Below, one piece after another: positions 39,317 through 47,339 of a stretch of 64,000 bases of DNA. The number at the start of each line of letters is the position of its first letter. Position 1 is the first letter of the stretch. The notes below the pieces were generated by a model, which was not told where the DNA came from, ran no database searches, and worked only from the letters and a program-made list of their open reading frames with translations. The stretch covers positions 124,001 through 188,000 of the forward strand of contig JAFKFM010000009.1 of NCBI GenBank assembly GCA_017308135.1, written 5' to 3'. The position numbers and the translations under genes were made by a program. Origin of the DNA: Alphaproteobacteria bacterium. Lineage in GTDB: Bacteria > Pseudomonadota > Alphaproteobacteria > CACIAM-22H2.

Positions 39317-41444
39317 GTTCGTCGATCCGTTCGATGCGCCGGCGGCGCTGGCCGCGCGTGCCGCCGCGCTGCCGCCCGGTCCGCCGCAAGGCGCGGGCAA
39401 TTTCGTCGACCCGTTCGACAAGCCCGGCGCGTTGCCGGGCGCGGAGCTGCGCGCCGCCCCGGCGGGCACGAAAATCCCGGATTCGACCGTCATCCGCGAC
39501 GACCCCGCGTTCGGCGCGTCCGGCGGGGCCGCCGTGCTGTCGAGCCTGCCGCCCGACGACAAGGGCAAGATCCGCGTGCTGTCGCGCCAGATGGGCATTC
39601 CCGAACAGCAATTCGGCGTGATCGACGGCAATATCGTCTATGTCGGCAAGGACGGCCGGATCAATCGCGCGATCCCGTCGGTGCGCGGCGCGACCGGACC
39701 GATCGATGCGGTCAAACGCCTCGGGCCGTGGCTCGGCAGCGAATTCGGCCCGACTTTGCCCGGTGTGGCCGCCGGTGCGGCGGGAATCGCGACCGCGCCG
39801 TTCCTGGGCGGCGTGCCAGGCGCAACCGCTGCCGCCGGTGCGACCGACGTTGCGCGCCAAGCGGTCGGCAACATGGTCGCGGGTCGCGATGCGCTGGATA
39901 TCGACGGCTACAACGCGCTGGGCCAAGCCGCGATGGGTGGCGGCGGTCAAGCCATCGCGCGCGGGATTTCGGCGCTGCTCTCGCGCAATCCGCTCAAAAT
40001 CGCGCCGTTCGATCGCAAGGCCGCGACGGCGCCTCAAACGCAAGCCGCCGCGCAGCAGGCGCGCGACGACGCCAAATCGATCGGCGTCGATCTGTCGTTC
40101 GGGCAGGCCACGCGCTTGCCGAGTTCGATGGTGACCGAGCGCCAGCTTGCCCGCGACAACGCGGCGATGGACGTGATGCGCCAGTTCTTCCAGAACCAGC
40201 GCGGTCAGGTCTCGCGCGCCGTGGACGACGTGACCGGCGCGATCTCGCCCGTGCAATCGACCGAGGAAGGTGCGCGCCTGCTGCGCGAGGGGGCGGGTAA
40301 GGCCGTGCAGAAGGCGGTTGACGAGCGCCGCGCGGTCGCGCGCCCGGCCTACGAAAAGGCGCTCGACGAAGCCCCGCCCTTCATGAACGACGCGCTGGCT
40401 ACGCTGATGAAACGGCCGTCGATGCGCGACGCCTGGACCTCGGCACAGCGTTTGGCGGCCGAGGAAGGGCGCGATCTGCCGCAGTATTTCAAGGAAGTCG
40501 ACGGCAAGCTCGTGCTGCAATCGGCGCCCGATTGGCGCGCCTGGGACTACATCAAGCGCGGCCTGGACAGCGTGGTCGAGGGCAATAAGACCGTGACCGG
40601 CGTCAACTCCGTCGGTCGCGCCGTCGCCCGCACCAAAGACGAAATGCTGAAGATCCTCGACGCGGCGAACCCGGACTACGCCGCCGCGCGCAAGGCTTTC
40701 GCCGGAAAGTCGCCCGAGATCGATGCGCTGACCGGCGGCCCCGTCGGCCAGCTCGCCGACAAGGAAACGCCGAATCTCGCGCGCGACGCCGGCGCCCTGT
40801 TCGATTTTCGCCGGATCGGCCCGCAAGGCGTCGCCCAGGCCCGCGCGGCATTCGAACGCGCCCAGCAGATCGACCAATGGAATGCCGGGCTCTCGACCTA
40901 TCTGCGCGATCAATTCGCCGCGGCCAACGGCTCGCCGCGCCAGTTCATCAATCGCGTGTGGGGCAACGAGGCGAACCAGCGCGAACGCGACGTGCTGCGC
41001 GCCGCGATGACGCCCGTGCAATGGCAGGGCTTCCAGCGCCTGATGCAAACCCTGGATCATGTCGCGGTCACGTTGCCCGAGGGCTCGCCGACCGCGACGG
41101 ATATCACCGGGCTGATGGCGCTGCGCGATCAGTTCGGCGGTGCCGCGCGCGCCGCCGGGCGCTTGACCTCGCCGCAACGCATGCTCGATGTCGGCGGCGC
41201 CATCGGCGATCGCGTGGCCTCGCGCATGTCGGACGAGGGCATGCTGAAACTCGCTCAGGCCGTGACCGACCCGAACAATCTCGACGCGCTGAAAAAACTC
41301 AGGATGCTGGGCCCGAAATCCGAGGCGGCACTGCAACTCGCGGCGCAACTTCTCGGACAGTCGACGGCGGGAATGACCCCGCTGCGCTCGCCAGCCGATT
41401 TTGCGCCGCCCGCTCTTTCCGAGCCGAGCGCCAATCCGCGATGA
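39303..41444 (+). CDS. Large ejection/internal virion protein
   Basis: The 713-aa product overlaps the upstream gene by 14 bases. The start repeats a short motif, FVDPFDAPAALAA and FVDPFDKPGALPG (about residues 6-18 and 33-45). A hydrophobic Gly/Ala segment (TLPGVAAGAAGIATAPFLGGVPGATAAAGATDVARQA, about 155-190) could insert in a membrane. The remaining 500 residues are long helices rich in Ala, Gln and Arg. There is no lysozyme motif. Size and position make it the main injected protein. Confidence 0.7.
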   Translation: MAAAEFVDPFDAPAALAARAAALPPGPPQGAGNFVDPFDKPGALPGAELRAAPAGTKIPDSTVIRDDPAFGASGGAAVLSSLPPDDKGKIRVLSRQMGIPEQQFGVIDGNIVYVGKDGRINRAIPSVRGATGPIDAVKRLGPWLGSEFGPTLPGVAAGAAGIATAPFLGGVPGATAAAGATDVARQAVGNMVAGRDALDIDGYNALGQAAMGGGGQAIARGISALLSRNPLKIAPFDRKAATAPQTQAAAQQARDDAKSIGVDLSFGQATRLPSSMVTERQLARDNAAMDVMRQFFQNQRGQVSRAVDDVTGAISPVQSTEEGARLLREGAGKAVQKAVDERRAVARPAYEKALDEAPPFMNDALATLMKRPSMRDAWTSAQRLAAEEGRDLPQYFKEVDGKLVLQSAPDWRAWDYIKRGLDSVVEGNKTVTGVNSVGRAVARTKDEMLKILDAANPDYAAARKAFAGKSPEIDALTGGPVGQLADKETPNLARDAGALFDFRRIGPQGVAQARAAFERAQQIDQWNAGLSTYLRDQFAAANGSPRQFINRVWGNEANQRERDVLRAAMTPVQWQGFQRLMQTLDHVAVTLPEGSPTATDITGLMALRDQFGGAARAAGRLTSPQRMLDVGGAIGDRVASRMSDEGMLKLAQAVTDPNNLDALKKLRMLGPKSEAALQLAAQLLGQSTAGMTPLRSPADFAPPALSEPSANPR

Positions 41445-41595
41445 CACAGAACGGCATCACCAAAACCAGGAACCAGAACGCGTAAGCAAGGCCGCGCTCG
41501 GGCCGTCCCGCGACGACCCAGCCGATCAGACACATGAGCATGCCCGTGGACATCATCACCACGAAACCGCTCGCCGTGTAGTGCCAACGCATCAT
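41299..41595 (-). CDS. Possible small membrane protein, antisense to the ejection gene end
   Basis: On the minus strand a 98-aa ORF from ATG 41595 has two good membrane helices (ASGFVVMMSTGMLMCLIGWVVAG and GLAYAFWFLVLVMPFCVIA) followed by a basic tail. The helices lie in the gap 41445-41595 that no rightward gene uses, which supports reality; the C-terminal 48 residues are antisense to the ejection gene. It may be a lysogeny or exclusion gene. Chance origin is possible. Confidence 0.45.
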   Translation of the reverse strand: MMRWHYTASGFVVMMSTGMLMCLIGWVVAGRPERGLAYAFWFLVLVMPFCVIADWRSARKERAAQNRLASAAGSFPPSTVREVAPRVAVPPRISGPAS

Positions 41596-41611
41596 CCGAG
41601 AAACCTACCAC

Positions 41612-41638
41612 AGCCCGGCCGCCACGCCGGGCTTTTTC
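41612..41638 (+). terminator. Terminator after the ejection genes
   Basis: AGCCCGGC (41612-41619) and GCCGGGCT (41626-41633) form a perfect GC-rich 8-bp stem followed by a T run. It closes the structural operon, 14 bases before the tail fibre gene. Confidence 0.82.
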
Positions 41639-41651
41639 GTGGGGCAAGCCG

Positions 41652-42533
41652 ATGTCCAAGGACAAGATCAGCGATTTCGACGCCACGGCCGCGAACAACA
41701 CCGACATCGGCGGTGTGAATATCGGGGAAAACTGCCCGATGTCGGGGCTCAACAACGCCCAACGTCAGATGATGGCGATTCTGAAGGCCATGTACGCCGG
41801 CACGTCGGGCGATGTGTGGCCGATCGCGGCGGGCGGGACGGGGGCAACGTCTGCCGCCGCAGCCCTGGCGGCCTTGGGCGTGAAGAAGGGCGCCAGCGTC
41901 GCGTCGGCAACGTCCTGCGACATTTGGGCGGGCGCTGATGGCGACTATCTCCACGTCACCGGGACGACGACGATCACCGGCCTCGGCACGGCCCCCAACA
42001 CGGGCGCCGAACGGACCATCGTTTTCGACGACGTTCTGACCCTGACGCATCACGCCACATCGTTGATCCTGCCCGGCGGCGCGAACATCACGACGGCGGC
42101 CGGCGACGTTGCCCGGGTGCGCGCCGAGACGACAGCCAACATGCGCGTGGTGGCCTATGTGAAGGCCGACGGCACCCCCGTTGTCGTGCCGACCGTGCCC
42201 GCCGCGAAGCTCGGCGGCGGCACCGTTGGCGCGGTCGGCTACAGCGCCACGCCCTACAGCGCGGGCACAAAATCCTCGGGCACGTTCACGCCCGATCCGG
42301 CCAACGGCAATTTCCAATACGCGACGAACGGCGGGGCGCACACCCTGGCGCCGCCCGCCTCGGATTGCACGATGGTCGTCCAGTACACGAACAACGGCTC
42401 GGCGGGTGCCGTCACGACCAGCGGATTCACGAAGGTCACGGGCTCGTTCACGACGACGAACGGCGACGATTTCATGTGCTACATCACGCGATGCAACGGG
42501 TTCATGCACCTGCATATCCAGGCGCTGCAATGA
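41652..42533 (+). CDS. Tail fibre/receptor-binding protein
   Basis: The 293-aa product starts MSKDKISDFDATAANNTDIGGVNIGENCPMSGLNNAQRQMMAILKAMYAG, a known start of phage fibre proteins, followed by WPIAAGGTGATSAAAALAALGVKKG, the GGTGAT motif often seen in fibre and tail-tip proteins. Beta-rich, Gly/Thr-rich sequence follows. It would bind a host surface receptor. It is coupled to the next gene by an ATGA overlap. Confidence 0.8.
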   Translation: MSKDKISDFDATAANNTDIGGVNIGENCPMSGLNNAQRQMMAILKAMYAGTSGDVWPIAAGGTGATSAAAALAALGVKKGASVASATSCDIWAGADGDYLHVTGTTTITGLGTAPNTGAERTIVFDDVLTLTHHATSLILPGGANITTAAGDVARVRAETTANMRVVAYVKADGTPVVVPTVPAAKLGGGTVGAVGYSATPYSAGTKSSGTFTPDPANGNFQYATNGGAHTLAPPASDCTMVVQYTNNGSAGAVTTSGFTKVTGSFTTTNGDDFMCYITRCNGFMHLHIQALQ

Positions 42534-43201
42534 CGTTCCCGTTCCCCATCGTGGCGCCGCCCGCCTCGACTCCCGCCTCGGTCACGAACGTCGCGCACGA
42601 CACGCAAAACACCGCGCTGACGACCTATACGTTTTCGTCGCTGTCGCTGGGGGCGGCCGACGCCACGCGCCGGATCGTCGTCGCGATCGCGGGGCAGCGC
42701 TTGGGTTCGCCCGCCGAGGTCTCCAGCGTGACGGTCGCGGGTATTTCGGCGTCGCGGGTCAAGGTGCAGCAGACCGGCAACGGCAACGATCACACGGTCG
42801 AGCTTTGGGCCGCCGCCGTGCCCACGGGCACAAGCGGCAATGTCGTCGTCACCTTCAACACCGGGCATCTGCGCTGCTCGGTTTCGGTGTTCCGCCTGCT
42901 CGATGCGGCCGCGACCGCGCACGCGACTTCCAGCGCCACGAACAGCAGCGCCGCCGTGTCGGCGGCGATCGATATTCCCGCCGACGGCGTGGCGATCGCC
43001 GCCGCTTACGACAACGGCAACACGACCTACACCTGGACGAATCTGACCGAGCGCACCGACCAAGGCGGTGCCGGCAACAACACGCTTTCCACGGCCTGCG
43101 ACGATTTCGCGTCGGCGCAATCCGCGCGCTCGATCACCGCGACGCAAGCCTCGAACAATGCGCCCCAGGCGCTGGTGATCGCCTCATGGGGGCCAGCATG
43201 A
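42530..43201 (+). CDS. Tail fibre-associated beta protein
   Basis: The 223-aa product is a Ser/Thr/Ala-rich beta sequence (TYTFSSLSLGAADATRRIVVAIAGQ, NVVVTFNTGHLRCSVSVFRLLDAA, LTERTDQGGAGNNTLSTACDDFA) with an immunoglobulin/concanavalin-like feel. It follows the fibre gene (ATGA) and precedes the holin, as accessory fibre genes do. Adhesion to the host surface is inferred. Confidence 0.7.
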   Translation: MTFPFPIVAPPASTPASVTNVAHDTQNTALTTYTFSSLSLGAADATRRIVVAIAGQRLGSPAEVSSVTVAGISASRVKVQQTGNGNDHTVELWAAAVPTGTSGNVVVTFNTGHLRCSVSVFRLLDAAATAHATSSATNSSAAVSAAIDIPADGVAIAAAYDNGNTTYTWTNLTERTDQGGAGNNTLSTACDDFASAQSARSITATQASNNAPQALVIASWGPA

Positions 43202-43407
43202 ACCTCAACCAGATCATCGACCAGAACGAGCCCGTCGCGCGCATGGCGGATGCGGCCAGCGTGGCGACGCTCGGCGCCGTGGCGCTGGGCTGGCTGCCCC
43301 ACATCGCGACCGTGCTGACGGTCGTGTGGATGGGATTCCGGCTCGCCAACGAGATCCACAAATGGCGCACGCGCAACGAGCGCATGGGCCGCCGGAAGGA
43401 TGATTGA
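43198..43407 (+). CDS. Small one-helix membrane protein, candidate holin
   Basis: The 69-aa product starts at ATG 43198 (ATGA overlap). Residues of about 19-45 (ASVATLGAVALGWLPHIATVLTVVWMG) form a membrane segment with a central Pro, followed by a basic tail (KWRTRNERMGRRKDD). Small size, position before the endolysin gene and basic C-terminus fit a holin. A 3-TM holin-like gene lies two genes downstream, so which protein triggers lysis is open. Confidence 0.65.
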   Translation: MNLNQIIDQNEPVARMADAASVATLGAVALGWLPHIATVLTVVWMGFRLANEIHKWRTRNERMGRRKDD

Positions 43408-43408
43408 G

Positions 43409-43801
43409 ATGACCGACTGGAACGCCAAATACTTCAAGCCCGAGGAGTTCGCGTGCAAGTGCGGCAACTGCGGCGGGCGCTCGGAAATGGACGCGGGCAC
43501 GGTCGAGCGCCTTGACCGGCTGCGCGAGCGCTACGGCAAGCCGCTGGCGATATCGTCGGGCTTTCGCTGCGAGAAGCACATCAGCGAAATGGGCAAGACG
43601 ACCGTTGGCGCGCATCGCCAGGGCCGCGCGGTCGATATCCCGTGTGCGGGGCCTGATGCGTTCAAGCTAATGTCGCTGGCCGTCGAGCTTGGCTTTACGG
43701 GCGTCGGCATCAGCCAGCGTGCGGGGCAACCGCGCTTTATCCACCTCGACGATGCGCCCCCGGCCGAGGGGCAGCCGCGTCCGACCTGCTGGAGCTATTG
43801 A
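43409..43801 (+). CDS. M15-family endolysin (peptidase)
   Basis: I prefer ATG 43409, 8 bases after GGAAGGA; ATG 43400 is an alternative. The product of about 130 aa has the M15 (D-Ala-D-Ala carboxypeptidase-like) pattern: CGNCGGRSEMDAGTVERLDRLRERYGKPLAISSGFRCEKH, then VGAHRQGRAVDI with zinc ligands His and Asp, and RFIHLDD with the third ligand His. It has no signal peptide, so it needs the holin. It would cut peptidoglycan cross-links at lysis. Confidence 0.88.
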   Translation: MTDWNAKYFKPEEFACKCGNCGGRSEMDAGTVERLDRLRERYGKPLAISSGFRCEKHISEMGKTTVGAHRQGRAVDIPCAGPDAFKLMSLAVELGFTGVGISQRAGQPRFIHLDDAPPAEGQPRPTCWSY

Positions 43802-43804
43802 GCC

Positions 43805-44344
43805 ATGGACCCGATCACGATCGCGCTGGGCCTTGCCCAGTTCGTGCCGACGGCTATTCGCTGGATTTCAGGCGACGACAAATCGAAGGCCGCCGATGCC
43901 GCCGACAAGCTGATCGGCGTTGCAAAGTCCGTCACAGGTAAGCCGGACGGTGCGGCCGCGCTGGCGGCAATCCAGGCGGACCCGGCCCTTGCGCTCAAAA
44001 TGCAGGAATCTTGGAACACGCATGAGGCGTTCCTTTGGCGCGAGGAAACCGACCGGCTCAAGGCCGTCAACGAGACGATGCGCGCGGAATCGACCTCGGT
44101 CGACCCGTGGCAACGCCGCTGGCGTCCGTTCTGGGGGTTCGCTGCCGCCGTGCAGTTCAATATCTGCGCGACCGGTATCATCGGCTTGGCGATCTACGCG
44201 GTCGCGAAACGCGATGTCGAGATGATCCGCGCGCTCCCCGACATCATCACGGCGATGGCGCTGCTGTTCTCGATCCCCGGCGCAATCCTTGGCGTGGCGT
44301 CTTGGATGCGCGGCCGCACCCAGCTTGAACAGGCGAAACGATGA
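43805..44344 (+). CDS. 3-TM holin-like protein
   Basis: The 179-aa product has a soluble N-terminal part (about residues 1-100, with ADAADKLIGVAKSVTG and ETDRLKAVNETMRAESTSVDPWQRRWRP) and a C-terminal membrane part (FWGFAAAVQFNICATGIIGLAIYAVA, ITAMALLFSIPGAILGVASW) with two or three helices. The 'DPWQRRWRPFWG' turn is typical of the phage 3TM holin family. It would work in lysis together with the endolysin just upstream. Confidence 0.78.
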   Translation: MDPITIALGLAQFVPTAIRWISGDDKSKAADAADKLIGVAKSVTGKPDGAAALAAIQADPALALKMQESWNTHEAFLWREETDRLKAVNETMRAESTSVDPWQRRWRPFWGFAAAVQFNICATGIIGLAIYAVAKRDVEMIRALPDIITAMALLFSIPGAILGVASWMRGRTQLEQAKR

Positions 44345-44712
44345 CCAAGCAACGCCCCTACTATCTCGACGTGACGCAACAGTATGTGCTGCGCCACGCT
44401 TGCCGATCCATCCTCGAATCGTTCGGCACGCCGCCCATGCTGGTCGGGTCGTGCTTAGAGCGGGCCGATTTTCGCGATGTCGACCTGCGCTTGATGATGG
44501 ACGACGCCGAATTCGACGCGCTGTTTCCCGGCTATGATCCGAGCGTCGGGACGTGCGCGCGGTTGGCGTTCTTGAATGCGGCCATCTCGTCTTACCTCGC
44601 CGCGCGAACCGGCCTGCCGATCGATTTCCAGTTTCAGCGCAGGACCGAGGCCAACGAAAAATACGGTGGGCAAAAGCGTAATTCGCAGTTCGTGAGCCGC
44701 GCCTGCCCCTAA
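44341..44712 (+). CDS. Minimal nucleotidyltransferase-like protein at the prophage end
   Basis: The 123-aa product starts at ATG 44341, overlapping the holin-like stop. PPMLVGSCLERADFRDVDLRLMMDDAEFDALF fits the G-S-x-x-x-x-x-x-D-x-D pattern of the pol-beta nucleotidyltransferase fold, with the D-x-D as metal ligands. The rest is short, as in MNT-like proteins. Such a fold is used in toxin-antitoxin systems (MntA) and in other cellular roles. It is the last prophage gene, transcribed with the lysis genes, and could be a cargo gene. Function is unknown. Confidence 0.6.
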   Translation: MTKQRPYYLDVTQQYVLRHACRSILESFGTPPMLVGSCLERADFRDVDLRLMMDDAEFDALFPGYDPSVGTCARLAFLNAAISSYLAARTGLPIDFQFQRRTEANEKYGGQKRNSQFVSRACP

Positions 44713-44736
44713 CGCGCCCGACCTGACCTCTCAGCA

Positions 44737-44776
44737 ATAGGCCCCGTCTCCGGTCACCCGGGGGCGGGCTTTTTGC
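44737..44776 (+). terminator. Terminator of the late operon
   Basis: GCCCCG (44741-44746) pairs with CGGGGGC near 44760-44766, and a T run follows (GGGCTTTTTGCG). It closes the late operon before attR. The exact pairing has slack. Confidence 0.7.
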
Positions 44777-44950
44777 GTTTCAGGGTGCCGGGAACATCCG
44801 CGAACGCGACGTTCGGGGGCTGCACCGAATTTGCACCACTTCCTATTCCGTTCTGTGCCGTTGTGTGCCGAATTGCGGGCTACGGACGGGGTTCGTTCTC
44901 ACGATGCTGATCCGCGAGAAACCCAGGAAATGCTGGATTTTATTGAGGAA
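44777..44950. other. Gene-free prophage right end
   Basis: No gene is seen. It holds the right near-repeat of the putative integrase arm site (44820-44838). In addition GTGCCG occurs twice in a short span (about 44851-44872), which may be part of the attP arm. This region would be inside attP after excision. Confidence 0.5.
44820..44838. promoter_or_regulatory. Putative integrase arm-type site, right
   Basis: CTGCACCGAATTTGCACCA here matches the left copy at 6814-6832 at 17 of 19 bases and contains two spaced TGCACC blocks. In the excised circle both copies would flank the core in attP, as expected for arm sites. Confidence 0.45.
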
Positions 44951-45002
44951 CCGGATGGTGGGCGCTACAGGGATTGAACCTGTGACCCCTACCATGTCAA
45001 GG
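44951..45002. repeat. attR: attR core, within tRNA-Val
   Basis: The 52 bases match attL (6701-6752) exactly. The sequence includes the 3' end, CCA, T arm and anticodon stem-loop of the tRNA gene, so integration keeps the tRNA intact and moves the old 3' part to 6701. Confidence 0.92.
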
Positions 45003-45030
45003 TAGTGCTCTCCCGCTGAGCTAAGCGCCC
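44956..45030 (-). tRNA. tRNA-Val (anticodon GAC)
   Basis: On the minus strand the 75 bases begin GGGCGCTTAGCTCAGCGGGA and end GCGCCCACCA with an encoded CCA. The acceptor stem GGGCGCT pairs with AGCGCCC. The anticodon loop TTGACAT in stem CTACC/GGTAG gives anticodon GAC, decoding GUC for valine. The T arm contains GTTCAATCC. It is the integration site of the prophage and probably of the left-hand element as well. Confidence 0.97.
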
Positions 45031-45238
45031 ATCCGGCCAGGAAGGCGGCGATATAGACAGGGAAGCCCGGGTTTGGCAAGTGCCCGTCGCAATCCCTTTC
45101 GAAGTTCCGCCGCCGGCCTGCGCAAAGCCCGATTTTCGGGCGTTTTCAAGGGGGTCCGTCTCTTCGCCGACCGCGTTCGCGGGCGCGCGAAGGCGGTTCG
45201 TCCGCCGCCCCGCCCTTCGTCGTCGCGCCGATTCGTAT

Positions 45239-46141
45239 ATGACGTCCAGCACCGCCGAAATCCTCGATCCCGATCCCCCCTTCGCGCTGGCCGGCGACGC
45301 ACCGGCCGCATGGCGCGTGCCGCTGGTTTTTTCGTCGCCCCATTCGGGCAGCATCTACACCTCGGCCTTTCAGGCGAGTTCCAAGCTCGACCCCGTGTCC
45401 TTGCGCCGGTCCGAGGACGCCTTCGTCGACGAATTGTTCGCGCGCGGGGCCGCGGCCGCCGGCGCGCCTTTGTTGAACGCGCTGTTCCCGCGCGCCTATG
45501 TCGACGTCAACCGCGAGAAGTGGGAGCTCGACCCCGCGATGTTCGACGGGAAGCTGCCCGATTTCGTCAACACGCGCTCGCCGCGCGTGGGCGGGGGCTT
45601 GGGCACGCTCGCGCGCGTCGTCGCCAACGGCACCGATATCTATCGCGGCAAATTGTCGTTTTCCGAAGCGCGAAGGCGCGTCGAAACGCTCTACGCGCCC
45701 TATCACGCCGCACTCGCCGATCTTCTCGCGCGCGGCACCGCGAAATTCGGCCGCGTCGCGCTGATCGATTGCCACTCGATGCCCTCGATCGGCGGCCCGA
45801 TGGACCGCGACCCCGGCAAGCGCCGCGCCGATTTCGTGCTCGGCGATTGTCACGGCCGGGCTTGCGCCCCCAGCTTGATCGACGCGGCCGAGCGGCATCT
45901 GCGCGACGCGGGCTACGCCGTCGCGCGCAACGAGCCTTACGCGGGCGGCTATATCACGCGCCATTACGGGCAACCCGCCAACGGCCATCACGCGCTTCAG
46001 ATCGAAATCAACCGCGGCCTTTATATGGACGAAGCGCGCATCGCGCCCGCACCCGGCTTCGACAAGTTGCGCAACGCGCTGACGGCGCTGACCGCAGTTC
46101 TCGCTTCCATCGCCCCGACACTTCCCGGACCCCAAGAATGA
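45239..46141 (+). CDS. N-formylglutamate amidohydrolase family protein
   Basis: ATG 45239 starts a 300-aa protein. Family signs: VPLVFSSPHSGSIYTSAF near the start with an SPHSG motif, FPRAYVDVNREKWELDP, ALIDCHSMPS with a likely zinc-binding His, and GGYITRHYGQPANGHHALQIEINRGLYMDE. These enzymes hydrolyse N-formylglutamate to glutamate and formate in histidine degradation, but family members often act on other formyl-amino acids. It is the first host gene after the tRNA and overlaps the next by ATGA. Confidence 0.88.
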   Translation: MTSSTAEILDPDPPFALAGDAPAAWRVPLVFSSPHSGSIYTSAFQASSKLDPVSLRRSEDAFVDELFARGAAAAGAPLLNALFPRAYVDVNREKWELDPAMFDGKLPDFVNTRSPRVGGGLGTLARVVANGTDIYRGKLSFSEARRRVETLYAPYHAALADLLARGTAKFGRVALIDCHSMPSIGGPMDRDPGKRRADFVLGDCHGRACAPSLIDAAERHLRDAGYAVARNEPYAGGYITRHYGQPANGHHALQIEINRGLYMDEARIAPAPGFDKLRNALTALTAVLASIAPTLPGPQE

Positions 46142-46668
46142 TCATTCGCGACGCCGCCGACACCGACCTGCCCGCCATCCACGCGATCTACGCCCATCAC
46201 GTCGCCAACGGGCTTGGCACGTTCGAGGAAGCGCCGCCCACGCTCGATGAGATGCGCGGCCGGCGTGCCGCGATCGTCGACAAAGGCTTGCCATGGTTGG
46301 TCGCGACCGACACGAACGGCGTTATCCTCGGCTACGCCTATGCCGGACCGTTCCGGCCGCGCTCGGCCTATCGCTTCGCGGTCGAGGATTCGATCTATGT
46401 CGCGCCCGGCGCGGCACGCAAAGGTGTCGGCAAAAAACTTCTCGCCGAGTTGATCGCCCGTTGCCAAGCCTGGGGGGCGCGGCAGATGCTGGCGGTGATC
46501 GGCGATTCGGGCAATGCGGGATCGATCGGCGTGCACAAATCGCTCGGGTTCGAACATGGCGGCATCATGCACGCCGTCGGTTTCAAGCATGGACGCTGGG
46601 TCGACGTCGTGATCATGCAACGCGCTTTAGGGGACGGCCGGGATACGCTCCCGCCGGCGGGACGATGA
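46138..46668 (+). CDS. GNAT acetyltransferase, phosphinothricin acetyltransferase-like
   Basis: The 176-aa product follows the Pat/YncA pattern: IIRDAADTDLPAIHAIYAHHVANGLGTFEEAPPTLDEM, VILGYAYAGPFRPRSAYRFAVEDSIYVAPGAARKGVGKKLL (the acetyl-CoA loop), MLAVIGDSGNAGSIGVHKSLGFE and GRWVDVVIMQRAL. Such proteins acetylate small amines or amino acid analogues such as methionine sulfone or phosphinothricin. It is coupled to the neighbours on both sides by 4-base overlaps. Confidence 0.87.
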   Translation: MIIRDAADTDLPAIHAIYAHHVANGLGTFEEAPPTLDEMRGRRAAIVDKGLPWLVATDTNGVILGYAYAGPFRPRSAYRFAVEDSIYVAPGAARKGVGKKLLAELIARCQAWGARQMLAVIGDSGNAGSIGVHKSLGFEHGGIMHAVGFKHGRWVDVVIMQRALGDGRDTLPPAGR

Positions 46669-47315
46669 GCGAAGCCGATACGCGCCTGCAAGCCGCACTG
46701 GACGCGCATACGAAAGGCCGCTTGGCGGAAGCCGAAGCGATCTACGCCGCGATCCTCGTCGACCGGCCGGACGACGTGGACGCGCTCAATCTCGGCGGCC
46801 TCGCCCTTCATGCGCTGGGCAAGCGCGATGCGGCGCGCGTGCGGCTCGAACGCGCGGTGAAGCTGCTGCCCGAATTCGCCGACGCGCACGCCAATTTGGG
46901 CGCGGTGCTCCGCTTGGAAGGCGAGTTCGACGCCGCCGCCGATTGCTTTTTGAAGGCGCTGGAACTCGATCCGTCCAACGGCTTGGCGGCCAATAATCTC
47001 GGCCTCGTGCGCATGGCGCAGGAACGGCCGATGGAAGCGCTGGGCGCCTTCGGCCAGGCGCGCGCGTTGTTGCCGGGCCAGCCCGATATTCTGGTCAATG
47101 TCGCGATCGCCAAACTCACCATCGGCAACGCGAAGGACGCGCTCGCCGATCTCGAATTGATGGCCGAAGCCGCGGGCAAAAACGCGCGCGGCCATTATTG
47201 GCGCGGCCGCGTGCTGGAAGCGCTGGACCGCAAGGCGGATGCGGTCGCCGCCTACGAAAAGGCGCTCAGCCTCGACCCCGATCACAAGGATGCGAAAGCC
47301 GCGCTCGGGCGGTAA
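46665..47315 (+). CDS. TPR-repeat protein
   Basis: The 216-aa product is made of about six tetratricopeptide repeats, such as AEAIYAAILVDRPDDVDALNLGGLALHALGKRDAAR and AADCFLKALELDPSNGLAANNLGLVRMAQERPMEAL. No signal peptide or catalytic domain is present. It is likely a cytoplasmic scaffold for protein-protein contact. The start ATG 46665 overlaps the GNAT gene stop. Confidence 0.88.
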   Translation: MSEADTRLQAALDAHTKGRLAEAEAIYAAILVDRPDDVDALNLGGLALHALGKRDAARVRLERAVKLLPEFADAHANLGAVLRLEGEFDAAADCFLKALELDPSNGLAANNLGLVRMAQERPMEALGAFGQARALLPGQPDILVNVAIAKLTIGNAKDALADLELMAEAAGKNARGHYWRGRVLEALDRKADAVAAYEKALSLDPDHKDAKAALGR

Positions 47316-47339
47316 GGAAAAAGAACCAGGGAGCGACCC

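Larger units (their letters stand above)
6701..45002. mobile_element. Complete-looking P22-like prophage inserted in tRNA-Val(GAC)
   Basis: The ends are a 52-base perfect direct repeat at 6701-6752 and 44951-45002, the right copy lying inside the intact tRNA-Val. Inside lie, in phage order, int/xis, leftward early recombination genes, an immunity region with operators, replication and modification genes, terminase, head, connector, ejection, fibre and lysis genes. No gene seems frame-shifted or interrupted by an insertion sequence, so it may be inducible. Portal, scaffold, coat and connector genes are of P22 type with no tape measure, which points to a short-tailed virion. Confidence 0.92.

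Noticed and set aside
39264..41447. 727-aa leftward ORF opposite the large ejection protein
   Set aside because: Same type of shadow: high Arg/His/Gly content and full overlap with a well-supported structural gene.
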